Shown here piece after piece: positions 15,836-22,853 of a stretch of 29,862 nucleotides of DNA. Position 1 is the stretch's first letter. Each line of letters begins with the position of its first letter. The notes below the pieces were generated by a model. The model had not been told where the DNA came from. It made no database searches and was given only the letters and a program-made list of their open reading frames with translations. Source of the DNA: WYZ-LMO11 sp964617245. Its GTDB lineage: Archaea; Thermoproteota; Methanomethylicia; Methanomethylicales; Methanomethylicaceae. The translations under genes were made by a program, and so were the position numbers. The stretch covers positions 1-29,862 of the forward strand of contig CAZTWF010000048.1 in the NCBI GenBank assembly GCA_964617245.1, given 5' to 3'.

Positions 15836-17085
15836 TCATATATAACCTCATTTCCTTTGATTTGGAAAAATTCTCCATCTTTATATGCTATTTCTCCATT
15901 AATTATTGTTATAATTGGCCATCCTTTTAAATACATACCTTCATATGGAGTCCATTTACATTTATAATGTAGATCATCAGCACTTACTTTTTTTCCTAAT
16001 TTTCTATCTATTATTACAATATCTGCATCTGCTCCAACTTCTATTATTCCTTTATTTTTCAATCTAAATATTCTTGATGGATTATAACACATTAATTCTA
16101 CTAATCTTTGAAGTGAAATTAATTTATTTAAAGCTGCATTCATCATTAATGGTAACATAGTTTCTACACCTGGTACACCTGATGGTGCATCTTCTTTTTC
16201 TTTATCTTCTTTTAAGTGAGGAGCATGATCAGATGCAATATAATCAATTAAATTATTATCTAAAGCTTCCCATAAGGATAATCTATCTTTTTCATCTCTT
16301 AGTGGAGGATTTACTTTAGCATAATTTCCTAATTCTTTTATAACTGAAGAATTTAAAAATAAATGATGTGGTGTTACTTCTTTATAAAAAGGAGATGCTA
16401 ATTTTACTTCTTCAATTGAAGTTATGTGAAGTATACAAATTTTTCCAAGATTAGCAAAAGGAAGTAATTTATTTATTGCTGATATAACTGCTAATTTTGG
16501 TCTTGAAGGAAATTTTTCTATAATTTCTTCATCTTCAGCATGTACAGTAACTATTTTTGAATTTCTTATAATATTCTCTATTACATTTAAATTTCTTACT
16601 AATAAATTTCCAGTTGATCTTGCCATAAATATTTTAGCAGAAGCTACTAGAGGCTTTTCTATATTTTTTCCAATTACTTTTTTTACTTCTTCTAAATTAT
16701 CTTCTGTTACTCCAAAGTGAAGTCCATAGTTTACTAAAATATTACTTTTTTCTATAATCTCTTTTTTTCTTATTAGATTATAAATTGTAGTTATAGGTGG
16801 TATATTATTTGGCATATCAATTACTGTAGTTACTCCACCTGCAATTGCAGCTTTAGAACCACTTTCCCAATCTTCAGATTTTCCTCCTGGCTGTCTAAAA
16901 TGTACATGTGCATCTATAACTCCTGGCATTACTATTTTATCATCTGCATTTATTATAATATCTGCTTTTATATCTTCTTTTGTTATACTATGAATTTTCT
17001 TATTTTTTATAAATATATTTGCATTAAAAATATCTTTATGAGTAACTATTATTCCATTTCTTATTAGTATTGACAAAATTCTCAT
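15832..17085 (-). CDS. pyrC: Dihydroorotase
   Basis: The protein (417 aa) is an amidohydrolase that closes carbamoyl-aspartate to dihydroorotate. Zinc ligands and substrate residues are visible: DAHVHFRQPG with the HxH pair near residue 60, the lysine expected to be carboxylated in ASAKIFMARSTGNL, histidines in VTVHAEDE and LHITSIEE, and the catalytic Asp in YIASDHAPHLKEDKE. It ends with an allantoinase-like beta domain. It starts two bases after the pyrI stop and overlaps pyrDK by four bases (ATGA). Confidence 0.95.
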   Translation of the reverse strand: MRILSILIRNGIIVTHKDIFNANIFIKNKKIHSITKEDIKADIIINADDKIVMPGVIDAHVHFRQPGGKSEDWESGSKAAIAGGVTTVIDMPNNIPPITTIYNLIRKKEIIEKSNILVNYGLHFGVTEDNLEEVKKVIGKNIEKPLVASAKIFMARSTGNLLVRNLNVIENIIRNSKIVTVHAEDEEIIEKFPSRPKLAVISAINKLLPFANLGKICILHITSIEEVKLASPFYKEVTPHHLFLNSSVIKELGNYAKVNPPLRDEKDRLSLWEALDNNLIDYIASDHAPHLKEDKEKEDAPSGVPGVETMLPLMMNAALNKLISLQRLVELMCYNPSRIFRLKNKGIIEVGADADIVIIDRKLGKKVSADDLHYKCKWTPYEGMYLKGWPIITIINGEIAYKDGEFFQIKGNEVIYE

Positions 17086-17086
17086 C

Positions 17087-17578
17087 TCATGTTTTTAATT
17101 TAATATTTTCTCCTGAAAATTCATATCCACAATAATAACATACAACTATAAGTGGATTTTTATTTATTACATAAAGTCTAGATGGTATAGGCTCTTTATT
17201 TGATATACAATTTGCATTATTACATAATGCTACATCTTCAAGTATATCTGGGATTACTACTTTTCTTTTTTCTTGAATTACATAGTTCTTAATTATATTT
17301 ATTGTTGCATATGGAGCAATTAATGAAATCTTATTATATTCTTCACTTTTTAAAAATCTATTTTCAACTTTTATTATATCCTTTTTACCATATTTTGTAC
17401 TTTCTAAGTTTTGACCTATTATTACAACAGAATTCTGATTAAATAAATTCAATAATTCTGCTATTTTAATTCCTTTTCCTGGAGGAATATGATCTATTAC
17501 TGTACCATCTTTTATTAATCTGACTAATAATCCCTTTTTTGTAGTATTTGTTTTTATATCACTTATTTTTTCACTCAT
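17087..17578 (-). CDS. pyrI: Aspartate carbamoyltransferase regulatory subunit
   Basis: The protein (163 aa) binds nucleotide effectors through its N-terminal domain (LLVRLIKDGTVIDHIPPGKG, then VVIIGQNLESTKYGKKDIIKVE) and holds the PyrB trimer through a zinc domain with C-x4-C (CNNANC) and C-x2-C (CYYC). The ATG at 17578 is preferred: it stands nine bases after GGAG, whereas the ATG at 17587 abuts that GGAG directly and would add three residues. Presence of PyrI predicts allosteric control of the pyrimidine pathway by nucleotides. Confidence 0.93.
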   Translation of the reverse strand: MSEKISDIKTNTTKKGLLVRLIKDGTVIDHIPPGKGIKIAELLNLFNQNSVVIIGQNLESTKYGKKDIIKVENRFLKSEEYNKISLIAPYATINIIKNYVIQEKRKVVIPDILEDVALCNNANCISNKEPIPSRLYVINKNPLIVVCYYCGYEFSGENIKLKT

Positions 17579-17579
17579 A

Positions 17580-18530
17580 TTACTCATCTCCTAATACTAA
17601 TGAAAGTAAAGCCATTCTTACTGGAATACCATTTCCTGCTTGTTCAAAATAATAAGCTCTTATATCTTCATCAACATCTACTGAAATTTCATCAACTCTA
17701 GGAAGAGGATGTAATATTCGCATAGTTGTTTTTGCTTTAGATAATATATTTCTATTTAATTTGAATATTCCTCTTACTTTATTATATTCATTTTCATCAG
17801 GAAATCTTTCCTTTTGAATTCTTGTCATATATATTATATCAACATCAGAAATTATTTCTTCAATTTTTGAATATTTTAAAAATTTTACATTTCTTCGTTT
17901 TAAATAAGCTTCTATATGCTCAGGAATTTGTAAAATTTCTGGTGCAACAAATCTTATTTTACAATCATATAAAGCTAATGCATAAGCTAAAGAATGTACA
18001 GTTCTACCATACTTTAGATCTCCTACAATTGCTATATCTAAATCATCAATTCTATTTTGAGTTTTCTTTATACTATATAAATCTAGCATTGCTTGAGTTG
18101 GATGTTCATTTTTTCCATCTCCTCCATTAATTATTGGAACTTTTTTATGTCCTCTTTTCATTCTATTTGTTGTAATATCTGCTGCCCATCTTGCAGCACC
18201 ATCATATGGATGTCTTAATACTATTAAATCTACATAATTTGCTACAGTTTCTATAGTATCTTTTAATGTTTCTCCTTTCATTACAGATGTACCTTCAATA
18301 CCTGCAAACCATATAGTATTTGCTCCAAGTAATTGTGCTGCAGTATCAAAACTTAATCTTGTTCTTGTACTTGGCTCATAAAATAATAATCCTATGCATT
18401 TTTTACTTAATAAGTTCCTATTATATCCTTCTTTTTCTATTTTTTCAGCAGTTTTAATTATAAAATCTAATTCTTCTCTTGTAAAATCCTTTATTGATAT
18501 TATATCTCTTTTTATAAATCTTTCTCTCAA
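17580..18530 (-). CDS. pyrB: Aspartate carbamoyltransferase catalytic subunit
   Basis: The enzyme (316 aa) condenses carbamoyl phosphate with aspartate, the first committed step of UMP synthesis. The carbamoyl-phosphate loop FYEPSTRTRLSFDTA has S54-T-R-T-R58; RHPYDGAARWA, HPTQAMLDLY and LHPLPRVDEIS are in the usual order and spacing. It begins the operon with a TTG at 18530. I see no ribosome binding site before it, so the mRNA may be short-leadered. No carbamoyl-phosphate synthase gene is in the window. Confidence 0.95.
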   Translation of the reverse strand: MRERFIKRDIISIKDFTREELDFIIKTAEKIEKEGYNRNLLSKKCIGLLFYEPSTRTRLSFDTAAQLLGANTIWFAGIEGTSVMKGETLKDTIETVANYVDLIVLRHPYDGAARWAADITTNRMKRGHKKVPIINGGDGKNEHPTQAMLDLYSIKKTQNRIDDLDIAIVGDLKYGRTVHSLAYALALYDCKIRFVAPEILQIPEHIEAYLKRRNVKFLKYSKIEEIISDVDIIYMTRIQKERFPDENEYNKVRGIFKLNRNILSKAKTTMRILHPLPRVDEISVDVDEDIRAYYFEQAGNGIPVRMALLSLVLGDE

Positions 18531-18559
18531 GTCGTTCAGAAAAACCCACTCTCAACTAG

Positions 18560-18580
18560 TTAATTTTAAATATTTAAAAA
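18560..18580 (-). promoter_or_regulatory. Probable pyrimidine-operon promoter
   Basis: Read on the minus strand, a TTTAAATATTTAAAAT stretch (18563-18578) lies about 40 bp before the pyrB TTG. A TATA box here would start transcription around 18544, giving a leader of about 14 bases. It overlaps the stop codon of the upstream gene, so readthrough from that gene is also possible. Seen as sequence only. Confidence 0.4.
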
Positions 18581-19377
18581 TTTCTTCTTATTTTTAATAA
18601 AGCTTCTTTACAAATTTCATTATTTCCTGCAATTAATGAAATTCTTTCTTTTAAATTAATTGGACAATCTAATTCAGAACCATTAATTTTTAAAATTTTT
18701 CCTCCTGCCTCTTTTATAATAATATAAGGAGCAGCAATATCTGTTATTCTTAATAATTCTCTATTATCTATATAGAGATCTAATGCACCACTTGCTACAT
18801 AACAAAGTTCTAATGCAGCTGATCCAAGAATTCTTATTTGTTTTACTGAAAAAATTAATGGTAATACTTCTTTTATACAATAATTTTTACCTTTTGCTTT
18901 TATATCAATTCCAATAATAGCATTTCTCAATGATGTGAGATTACTAATATGAATTCTTTTTTCATTTAAATATGCTCCTTTATTTTTTTCAGCTTTAAAA
19001 ATTCTATTTGATGGAATTTCTAATACTACTCCAGCATATATGTCTGATAACATTGGACCATTGGAAATAGCCACAGAAATAGAATATGGTATTATACCTC
19101 TTATGGCATTTGTTGTACCATCTATTGGATCTAATATTATTATTGGATAATCCTTATTACCAAATCTTTTTTCACCTATTTCCTCACTTATAATTCTTCC
19201 TTCATATCCAATTTTTTCTAAATAAGAAATAGTTGCTTCTTCTGCTACTAAATCTATAAATTTTGTTTTATCACCTGCTGCACCAATTTTAATAAATTTT
19301 GAAAATTCTTTTTCTGGAATTTTTGATATAATATCTATTTCTACTTTACAAATTTCTTCAAGTAATTTTAAACTCAT
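18574..19377 (-). CDS. suhB: Inositol monophosphatase / fructose-1,6-bisphosphatase family
   Basis: The protein (267 aa) belongs to the lithium-sensitive phosphatases. Metal-binding motifs are GDKTKFIDLVAEE, ISEEIGEKR, the DPIDGTTN signature (about residues 83-90), and a late acidic site ITDIAAPYIIIKEAGG in which ITD replaces the common WD. Archaeal members usually act on both inositol-1-phosphate and fructose-1,6-bisphosphate, serving inositol lipids and gluconeogenesis. The ATG at 19377 has little leader. Its promoter probably lies at 19400-19412, interleaved with that of the divergent tRNA-Leu gene. It could be cotranscribed with pyrB, 43 bp downstream. Confidence 0.9.
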   Translation of the reverse strand: MSLKLLEEICKVEIDIISKIPEKEFSKFIKIGAAGDKTKFIDLVAEEATISYLEKIGYEGRIISEEIGEKRFGNKDYPIIILDPIDGTTNAIRGIIPYSISVAISNGPMLSDIYAGVVLEIPSNRIFKAEKNKGAYLNEKRIHISNLTSLRNAIIGIDIKAKGKNYCIKEVLPLIFSVKQIRILGSAALELCYVASGALDLYIDNRELLRITDIAAPYIIIKEAGGKILKINGSELDCPINLKERISLIAGNNEICKEALLKIRRNF

Positions 19378-19412
19378 AAATTTAAATTTTAGAAATTAAC
19401 TATTAATTTTAT

Positions 19413-19497
19413 GCGGGGATAGCCAAGTCAGGTCAAAGGCGCAAGGTTCAGGACCTTGTGGCATAGGCCTTCGTGGGTTCAAATCCCACTCCCCGCA
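19413..19497 (+). tRNA. tRNA-Leu(CAG)
   Basis: A complete 85-nt class II cloverleaf: acceptor GCGGGGA/TCCCCGC, anticodon stem CAAGG/CCTTG closing the loop TTCAGGA with anticodon CAG at 19449-19451, a long variable arm (TGGCATAGGCC region), and T-arm GTGGG-TTCAAAT-CCCAC. The discriminator is A19497; CCA is not encoded. No intron. A TTTAAATTT at 19381-19389 is well placed as TATA box, about 28 bp upstream. Confidence 0.97.
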
Positions 19498-19543
19498 TTT
19501 AATGATAATTTTTATAATTAAACTAATAATAATTATATTGATT

Positions 19544-20416
19544 ATGCCATATGTTTTACATATCTTTGATCCTTGGAAATCTCCTCTTTGTACTTGTCCA
19601 ACTAAATATTCATTATCACCTTATACAGGTTGTGGACATGCATGTAGATATTGTTATATAACTTCATATATTCGTAATGCTTTTAATCCTAGAATTAAGA
19701 AAAATTTTCTTTATTATCTTAAAAAAGATTTAACTAAAGTAGATCTTTCTATTCCTATATCTATTTCTAATAGTTCAGATCCTTATACTCCTCCTGAAGA
19801 TAAAATTAAATTAACACATGAAACACTAAAAATAATTTCTTCTTTTAATGCTAAAGCTATAATTATAACTAAATCTAGTCTTATAATTAGAGATTTAGAT
19901 ATTTTAAAAAAAGGAAAATTTACAGTTAGTATGAGTATTACTACTCTTAATAATGAACTTTCTCAAAAATTAGAACCTTATGCTTCATTACCACTTATGA
20001 GAATTAATACATTAAAAATTCTATGTAGAGAAAAAATTCCATGTTCTATTAGAATTGATCCAATAATACCAGAAATTAATGATGATTATAATTCTATTAA
20101 AGAAATTATTTCTTTAGTTGCTAAAATTGGTATAAATCATATAGTTTCTTCTACTTATAAAGCAAAATCAGATAATTTTAAACGTATTTTAATAACATTT
20201 CCTAATAAAAGTGAAATTTTAAAGACATTATATATTGATAAAGGAATTAAAATTGGTAGAATAAGATATATGAATGAAAAAATTAGATTTAATTATATGA
20301 AAATGATTAAAGAATTAGCTGATGAATTTGGATTAACATTTTCTACATGTCGTGAAGGTTTTAAATATTTACATACATCAAAAACATGTGATGGCTCTCA
20401 TTTAATACCTGATTAA
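19544..20416 (+). CDS. SplB-like radical SAM protein
   Basis: This protein (290 aa from the chosen start) has the radical SAM motif CGHACRYC within SPYTGCGHACRYCYITSYIR, preceded by the extra LCTCPTKYS segment seen in the spore-photolyase-like COG1533 group, and followed by ISNSSDPYTPPED, TKSSLIIRDLDIL and PIIPEINDDY. The substrate is unknown; these archaeal proteins are distant from true spore photoproduct lyase. I chose the ATG at 19544. The longer frame from 19502 would add a hydrophobic stretch encoded by AT-rich DNA just four bases after the tRNA, leaving no room for a promoter, whereas a TATA-like TTTTTATAATT at about 19508-19518 suits a leaderless start at 19544. Confidence 0.87.
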   Translation: MPYVLHIFDPWKSPLCTCPTKYSLSPYTGCGHACRYCYITSYIRNAFNPRIKKNFLYYLKKDLTKVDLSIPISISNSSDPYTPPEDKIKLTHETLKIISSFNAKAIIITKSSLIIRDLDILKKGKFTVSMSITTLNNELSQKLEPYASLPLMRINTLKILCREKIPCSIRIDPIIPEINDDYNSIKEIISLVAKIGINHIVSSTYKAKSDNFKRILITFPNKSEILKTLYIDKGIKIGRIRYMNEKIRFNYMKMIKELADEFGLTFSTCREGFKYLHTSKTCDGSHLIPD

Positions 20417-20440
20417 TAATTTAATTAATAATATTGAAAA

Positions 20441-20830
20441 TTATTGAAGATAAATATGTTCTTCACAACTATCCTTATATGATCTTATATAATCATAATT
20501 TCTCTCAAAAATAATTTTTGAGTTCATTCTTTTTAAGACATAACTACAAACAGGTTCAGAGATATATTTACAAACAAATTTAGTATCAAGATTTAAAATC
20601 ATAGATAATTTAAGAATTGGACATGGATTATCACATCTTATTATTGCTTCTTTTTTATCAATTTTTATAATATGTACATATTTTTTATCAATTCTTAGAA
20701 AATTAATATAAAAATCATTAATTATTTCTTCTATTGAATTATATTTCCTAGGCTTAATTGTCCATAGAAATCCATAGATATAGAATATAATTTTTGCCAT
20801 AAATAATATAATCTTTTTTATAATATTCAT
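20441..20830 (-). CDS. Membrane-anchored cysteine-containing protein of unknown function
   Basis: I do not recognise this 129-residue protein with confidence. An N-terminal hydrophobic segment (about 5-24) could anchor it, with the rest probably cytoplasmic. The C-terminal half has a spaced cysteine pattern: RCDNPCPIL, then VCKYISEPVC and finally SCEEHIYL. That order resembles the C-terminal core of L-2-amino-thiazoline-4-carboxylate-hydrolase-like or related small-ligand proteins, but the match is by eye and weak. Paired cysteines could bind metal or an Fe-S cluster. It lies alone between the SplB-like gene (convergent) and tRNA-Thr (divergent). The frame is real by length and by amino-acid composition like its neighbours. 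Confidence 0.65.
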   Translation of the reverse strand: MNIIKKIILFMAKIIFYIYGFLWTIKPRKYNSIEEIINDFYINFLRIDKKYVHIIKIDKKEAIIRCDNPCPILKLSMILNLDTKFVCKYISEPVCSYVLKRMNSKIIFERNYDYIRSYKDSCEEHIYLQ

Positions 20831-20885
20831 AATTAATAAAAAAAGCGATAAGTTAATAACTCTTATATATTCAAAAATTTTATGA

Positions 20886-20970
20886 GCCCCAGTGGCTCAG
20901 CCTGGTAGAGCACCGCCTTGGTAATCTTCCAGAAAGGCGGGGGTCGCGGGTTCAAACCCCGCCTGGGGCT
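20886..20970 (+). tRNA. tRNA-Thr(GGT) with 11-nt intron
   Basis: The 85-nt gene folds as acceptor GCCCCAG/CTGGGGC, D-arm GCTC/GAGC, anticodon stem CCGCC/GGCGG, variable GGGTC and T-arm GCGGG-TTCAAAC-CCCGC. The loop between the anticodon strands is 18 nt, 11 too many. Removing 20924-20934 restores TTGGTAA with anticodon GGT (20920-20922) and a mature length of 74. U73 as discriminator is normal for archaeal tRNA-Thr. CCA is not encoded. Confidence 0.95.
20924..20934 (+). other. 11-nt intron in tRNA-Thr at position 37/38
   Basis: The intron ATCTTCCAGAA sits at the canonical site. A four-pair central helix TTGG/CCAG (one G-U) is flanked by three-base bulges TAA (5', cut after TA) and AAA (3', cut after AA), as expected of a bulge-helix-bulge substrate for the splicing endonuclease. 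There is no inner helix; the central helix is closed by a four-base loop TCTT. Boundaries follow from the fold, not from data. Confidence 0.85.
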
Positions 20971-21091
20971 TTTCCAAATATATAAAAATGTTATAAAATC
21001 ATTGTATTAATTCTTTTAATCGTAAAAGTTATAGCTTTGATTTTAATTTTTGTTTTTTAGGTGGGGCTGTGGTCTAGCAAGGTATGACGGC

Positions 21092-21121
21092 AAGGTGAGG
21101 GACACAACCTCACCTCGTTAA
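21092..21121 (+). other. 30-nt intron in tRNA-Trp at non-canonical position 28/29
   Basis: A perfect 8-bp hairpin AGGTGAGG/CCTCACCT with a 7-nt loop is the inner helix. Directly outside is a 4-bp central helix GACG/CGTT with one G-U, and three-base bulges GCA (cut after GC) and AAG (cut after AA). This is a textbook bulge-helix-bulge and fixes the intron to 21092-21121. Its removal joins G27-C28 to G29-G30-G31. Confidence 0.88.
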
Positions 21122-21130
21122 GGGCTCCAG

Positions 21131-21183
21131 AGGATAGTTGTTTATGACTGGATGGGATGATATACTTCTGGAGCTACGGGGTG
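21131..21183 (+). other. 53-nt intron in tRNA-Trp at position 37/38
   Basis: The canonical intron follows G37. A central helix CTCC/GGGG (one U-G) with bulges AGA and TGA abuts the restored GCGGG/CCCGC anticodon stem, which fixes the 3' site before A38 at 21184. The inner helix is weak. The intron also carries TCTGGAGC (21167-21174), able to pair perfectly with 21124-21131, which includes the anticodon, as an alternative fold. Confidence 0.82.
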
Positions 21184-21268
21184 ACCCGCATGTCGGGGGT
21201 TCAAGTCCCTCCAGCCCCACCAATTAGATTAAATAAAAGTAAGATAATATTTCTATTAGGTAATTCGT

Positions 21269-21502
21269 ATGCCCATGGCATTTATATTAGTAAATGTAGA
21301 AGCTGGAGCAGATAAAGAAGTACTTGAAAACATAAGAAAAATACCTGAAGTTAAACAAGCATACATGGTTTATGGAGTATATGACATTGTTGCAATATTA
21401 GAAGCTGATACTCTTGAGAAATTAAGAGAATGTGTAACTAAAAAAATTAGACAATTAGATAAAGTTAGATCTACTATGACTATGATAGTAATAGAACAGT
21501 AA
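21269..21502 (+). CDS. Stand-alone Lrp/AsnC ligand-binding (RAM) domain protein
   Basis: The protein (77 aa) is only the effector-binding ferredoxin-like domain of the Lrp/AsnC family: AFILVNVEAGADKEVLENIRKIPEVKQAYMVYGVYDIVAILEAD, then the helix LRECVTKKIRQLDKVRSTMTMIVI. There is no helix-turn-helix region and no room for one upstream, since tRNA-Trp ends 46 bp before. Such domains form oligomers that bind amino acids or other small ligands and may pair with full-length regulators. A monocistronic unit between tRNA-Trp and 5S rRNA. The ATG at 21275 is an equally possible start two residues in. Confidence 0.9.
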   Translation: MPMAFILVNVEAGADKEVLENIRKIPEVKQAYMVYGVYDIVAILEADTLEKLRECVTKKIRQLDKVRSTMTMIVIEQ

Positions 21503-21534
21503 ACTTAAAAAATCCATTTTTTATTATTTTTCTT

Positions 21535-21659
21535 GGCACGCCGGCCATAGTTGGCGGGTCCCACCCGTTCCCATACCGAACACGGAAGTTAAACCGCCAA
21601 ACGTCTGTGGTTGTACTGGGCTCCGAGAGGGCTCGGGAAGCCACAGAAGCTGGCGGCCA
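21535..21659 (+). rRNA. rrf: 5S ribosomal RNA
   Basis: The gene is recognised by the conserved loop region CCGAACACGGAAGTTAA (21577-21593) and the terminal helix 21534-21544 with 21650-21659 (one A bulge). It is isolated from 16S and 23S genes, as is common in TACK archaea. A CTTAAAAAAT at about 21504-21513 is well placed as TATA box. Exact ends are estimated from the terminal helix to within a few bases. Confidence 0.95.
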
Positions 21660-21690
21660 TTTTTATTTTCTCTATTTTTTATCAAAATAA
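21660..21690 (+). terminator. T-rich terminator after 5S rRNA
   Basis: Two T-runs (TTTTTATTTT and TATTTTTTAT) directly follow the 5S 3' end, fitting archaeal oligo-T termination. No hairpin is needed or seen. Confidence 0.5.
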
Positions 21691-21725
21691 ATATATTTTT
21701 CCTCTCTAATTTTTTCTCGATAAAA

Positions 21726-22844
21726 ATGATAATTAATCAATTATTCCCAAGTGGAAATGATATCCCATCAACATTAATAAATTTAGTATGGTTAATTCTA
21801 TTCTTCTCTATTATCTTATTCTTCAATCAAAGAATACAAATATGGATGTATCAAAGAAATGCTGAAAAAGCAACTATGAAATTACAATTATTAGCAGAAA
21901 AAAGTAAAGAAGAAACTCTTAAAAATATACAGAATTTTGCTCTTGAAAATATAGATATAAAATCACAAATAACTTCATTTTTAGAATTCTTTACTATAGA
22001 ACCTGTAGATAAAGATCCTTTTGGAGTTTTAAATAGATTAGAACATATACTTGATAGTAGAAGAGAAAGAATAAAATTATTTATATCACAAATTGCTCCA
22101 AAAGCAGGAAAAGTAGAAGCTGCAAATATTGAAGATATTATGGAAGCTGCTATTGCTTTAAATTTCATATTTAAAATTGTTAGACATTTCTTATTATTAG
22201 GAAAGAAAACAAAAAGCTTAATGATATTTATTCAATTAGATATGCAACTTCCATTAATAATGAAAATAGCTGAAGCATATTATAAAGCATTAAAAACATT
22301 TTCTTCTGGAAAACCAATTGGTGATGGATTAGGTCCACTTGTAGCTTCAAGATTAATGTTTGGATCACCAAAACAAGTTATAGCTGAAGATATTGTTTGT
22401 TCTGAAGTAAATATAGAAAATAGAAAAGTATATGTTATAAAAGCAGAAGGTCCTGGTGGAGTTGTTGGAAAACCAGGAGAAGCTGTAAAAAGACTTGTAG
22501 AATCATTTGAAGGAAAAGTTGCTAGAATATTTATGATAGATGCAGCTTCAAAACTTGAAGGTGAAACTACAGGAGAAGTAGTAGAAGGTGTAGGAGCTGC
22601 AATAGGAGATCCTGGACCAGAAAAATATAAAATAGAAGAAGTAGCTACAAAGTATAAAATACCTTTAGATGCTATTATCTGTAAAATGGATATTGAAGAA
22701 GCTTTAACTACAATGAAAAAAGAAATAGCAGAAGCTGCAGATTTAATAGTAAATAAAATAAAAAAAGCTATAATTGAAAGAACAAAAGAAGGTGATATTG
22801 TTATAGTAGCAGGAATTGGAAATACAATAGGAATAGCACAATAA
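21726..22844 (+). CDS. DUF1512 family archaeal membrane-anchored protein
   Basis: The protein (372 aa) has one N-terminal membrane span (about 18-36) followed by a helical region (about 45-200) and a compact alpha/beta domain (about 205-372) with GSGKP-like glycine-rich turns: GPLVASRLMFGS, AEGPGGVVGKPGEAVKRLVE, DAASKLEGETTGEVVEGVGAAIGDPGPE and a C-terminal IVAGIGNTIGIAQ. This is the conserved archaeal DUF1512 family; no activity is known to me. It heads a plus-strand run with the zinc-ribbon membrane protein (9-bp gap), coaD and pheST, so it is probably cotranscribed with translation and CoA genes. A T-rich stretch separates it from 5S rRNA. Confidence 0.88.
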   Translation: MIINQLFPSGNDIPSTLINLVWLILFFSIILFFNQRIQIWMYQRNAEKATMKLQLLAEKSKEETLKNIQNFALENIDIKSQITSFLEFFTIEPVDKDPFGVLNRLEHILDSRRERIKLFISQIAPKAGKVEAANIEDIMEAAIALNFIFKIVRHFLLLGKKTKSLMIFIQLDMQLPLIMKIAEAYYKALKTFSSGKPIGDGLGPLVASRLMFGSPKQVIAEDIVCSEVNIENRKVYVIKAEGPGGVVGKPGEAVKRLVESFEGKVARIFMIDAASKLEGETTGEVVEGVGAAIGDPGPEKYKIEEVATKYKIPLDAIICKMDIEEALTTMKKEIAEAADLIVNKIKKAIIERTKEGDIVIVAGIGNTIGIAQ

Positions 22845-22853
22845 GGTGATAAT

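Larger units (their letters stand above)
21063..21222 (+). tRNA. tRNA-Trp(CCA) with two introns and encoded CCA
   Basis: Acceptor GGGGCTG (21063-21069) pairs with CAGCCCC (21212-21218), followed by A73 and an encoded CCA at 21220-21222. The D-arm is GTCT..GAC and the T-arm GGGGG-TTCAAGT-CCCTC. The middle is 83 nt too long for one tRNA. Removing 21092-21121 and 21131-21183 yields anticodon stem GCGGG/CCCGC and loop CTCCAGA with anticodon CCA at 21127-21129, mature length 74 before CCA. The loop is typical of archaeal tRNA-Trp. A proline reading was considered and discarded because it cannot form the stem. Confidence 0.93.

Noticed and set aside
19502..19543. Hydrophobic N-terminal extension (signal anchor) on the SplB-like protein
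   Set aside because: It is encoded by AT-rich DNA right after the tRNA, leaves no promoter space and is not expected in this soluble family.
21063..21222. tRNA-Pro reading of the intron-containing tRNA
   Set aside because: The D-arm is also proline-like, but no NGG anticodon can be placed in a paired stem; CCA with GCGGG/CCCGC works fully.
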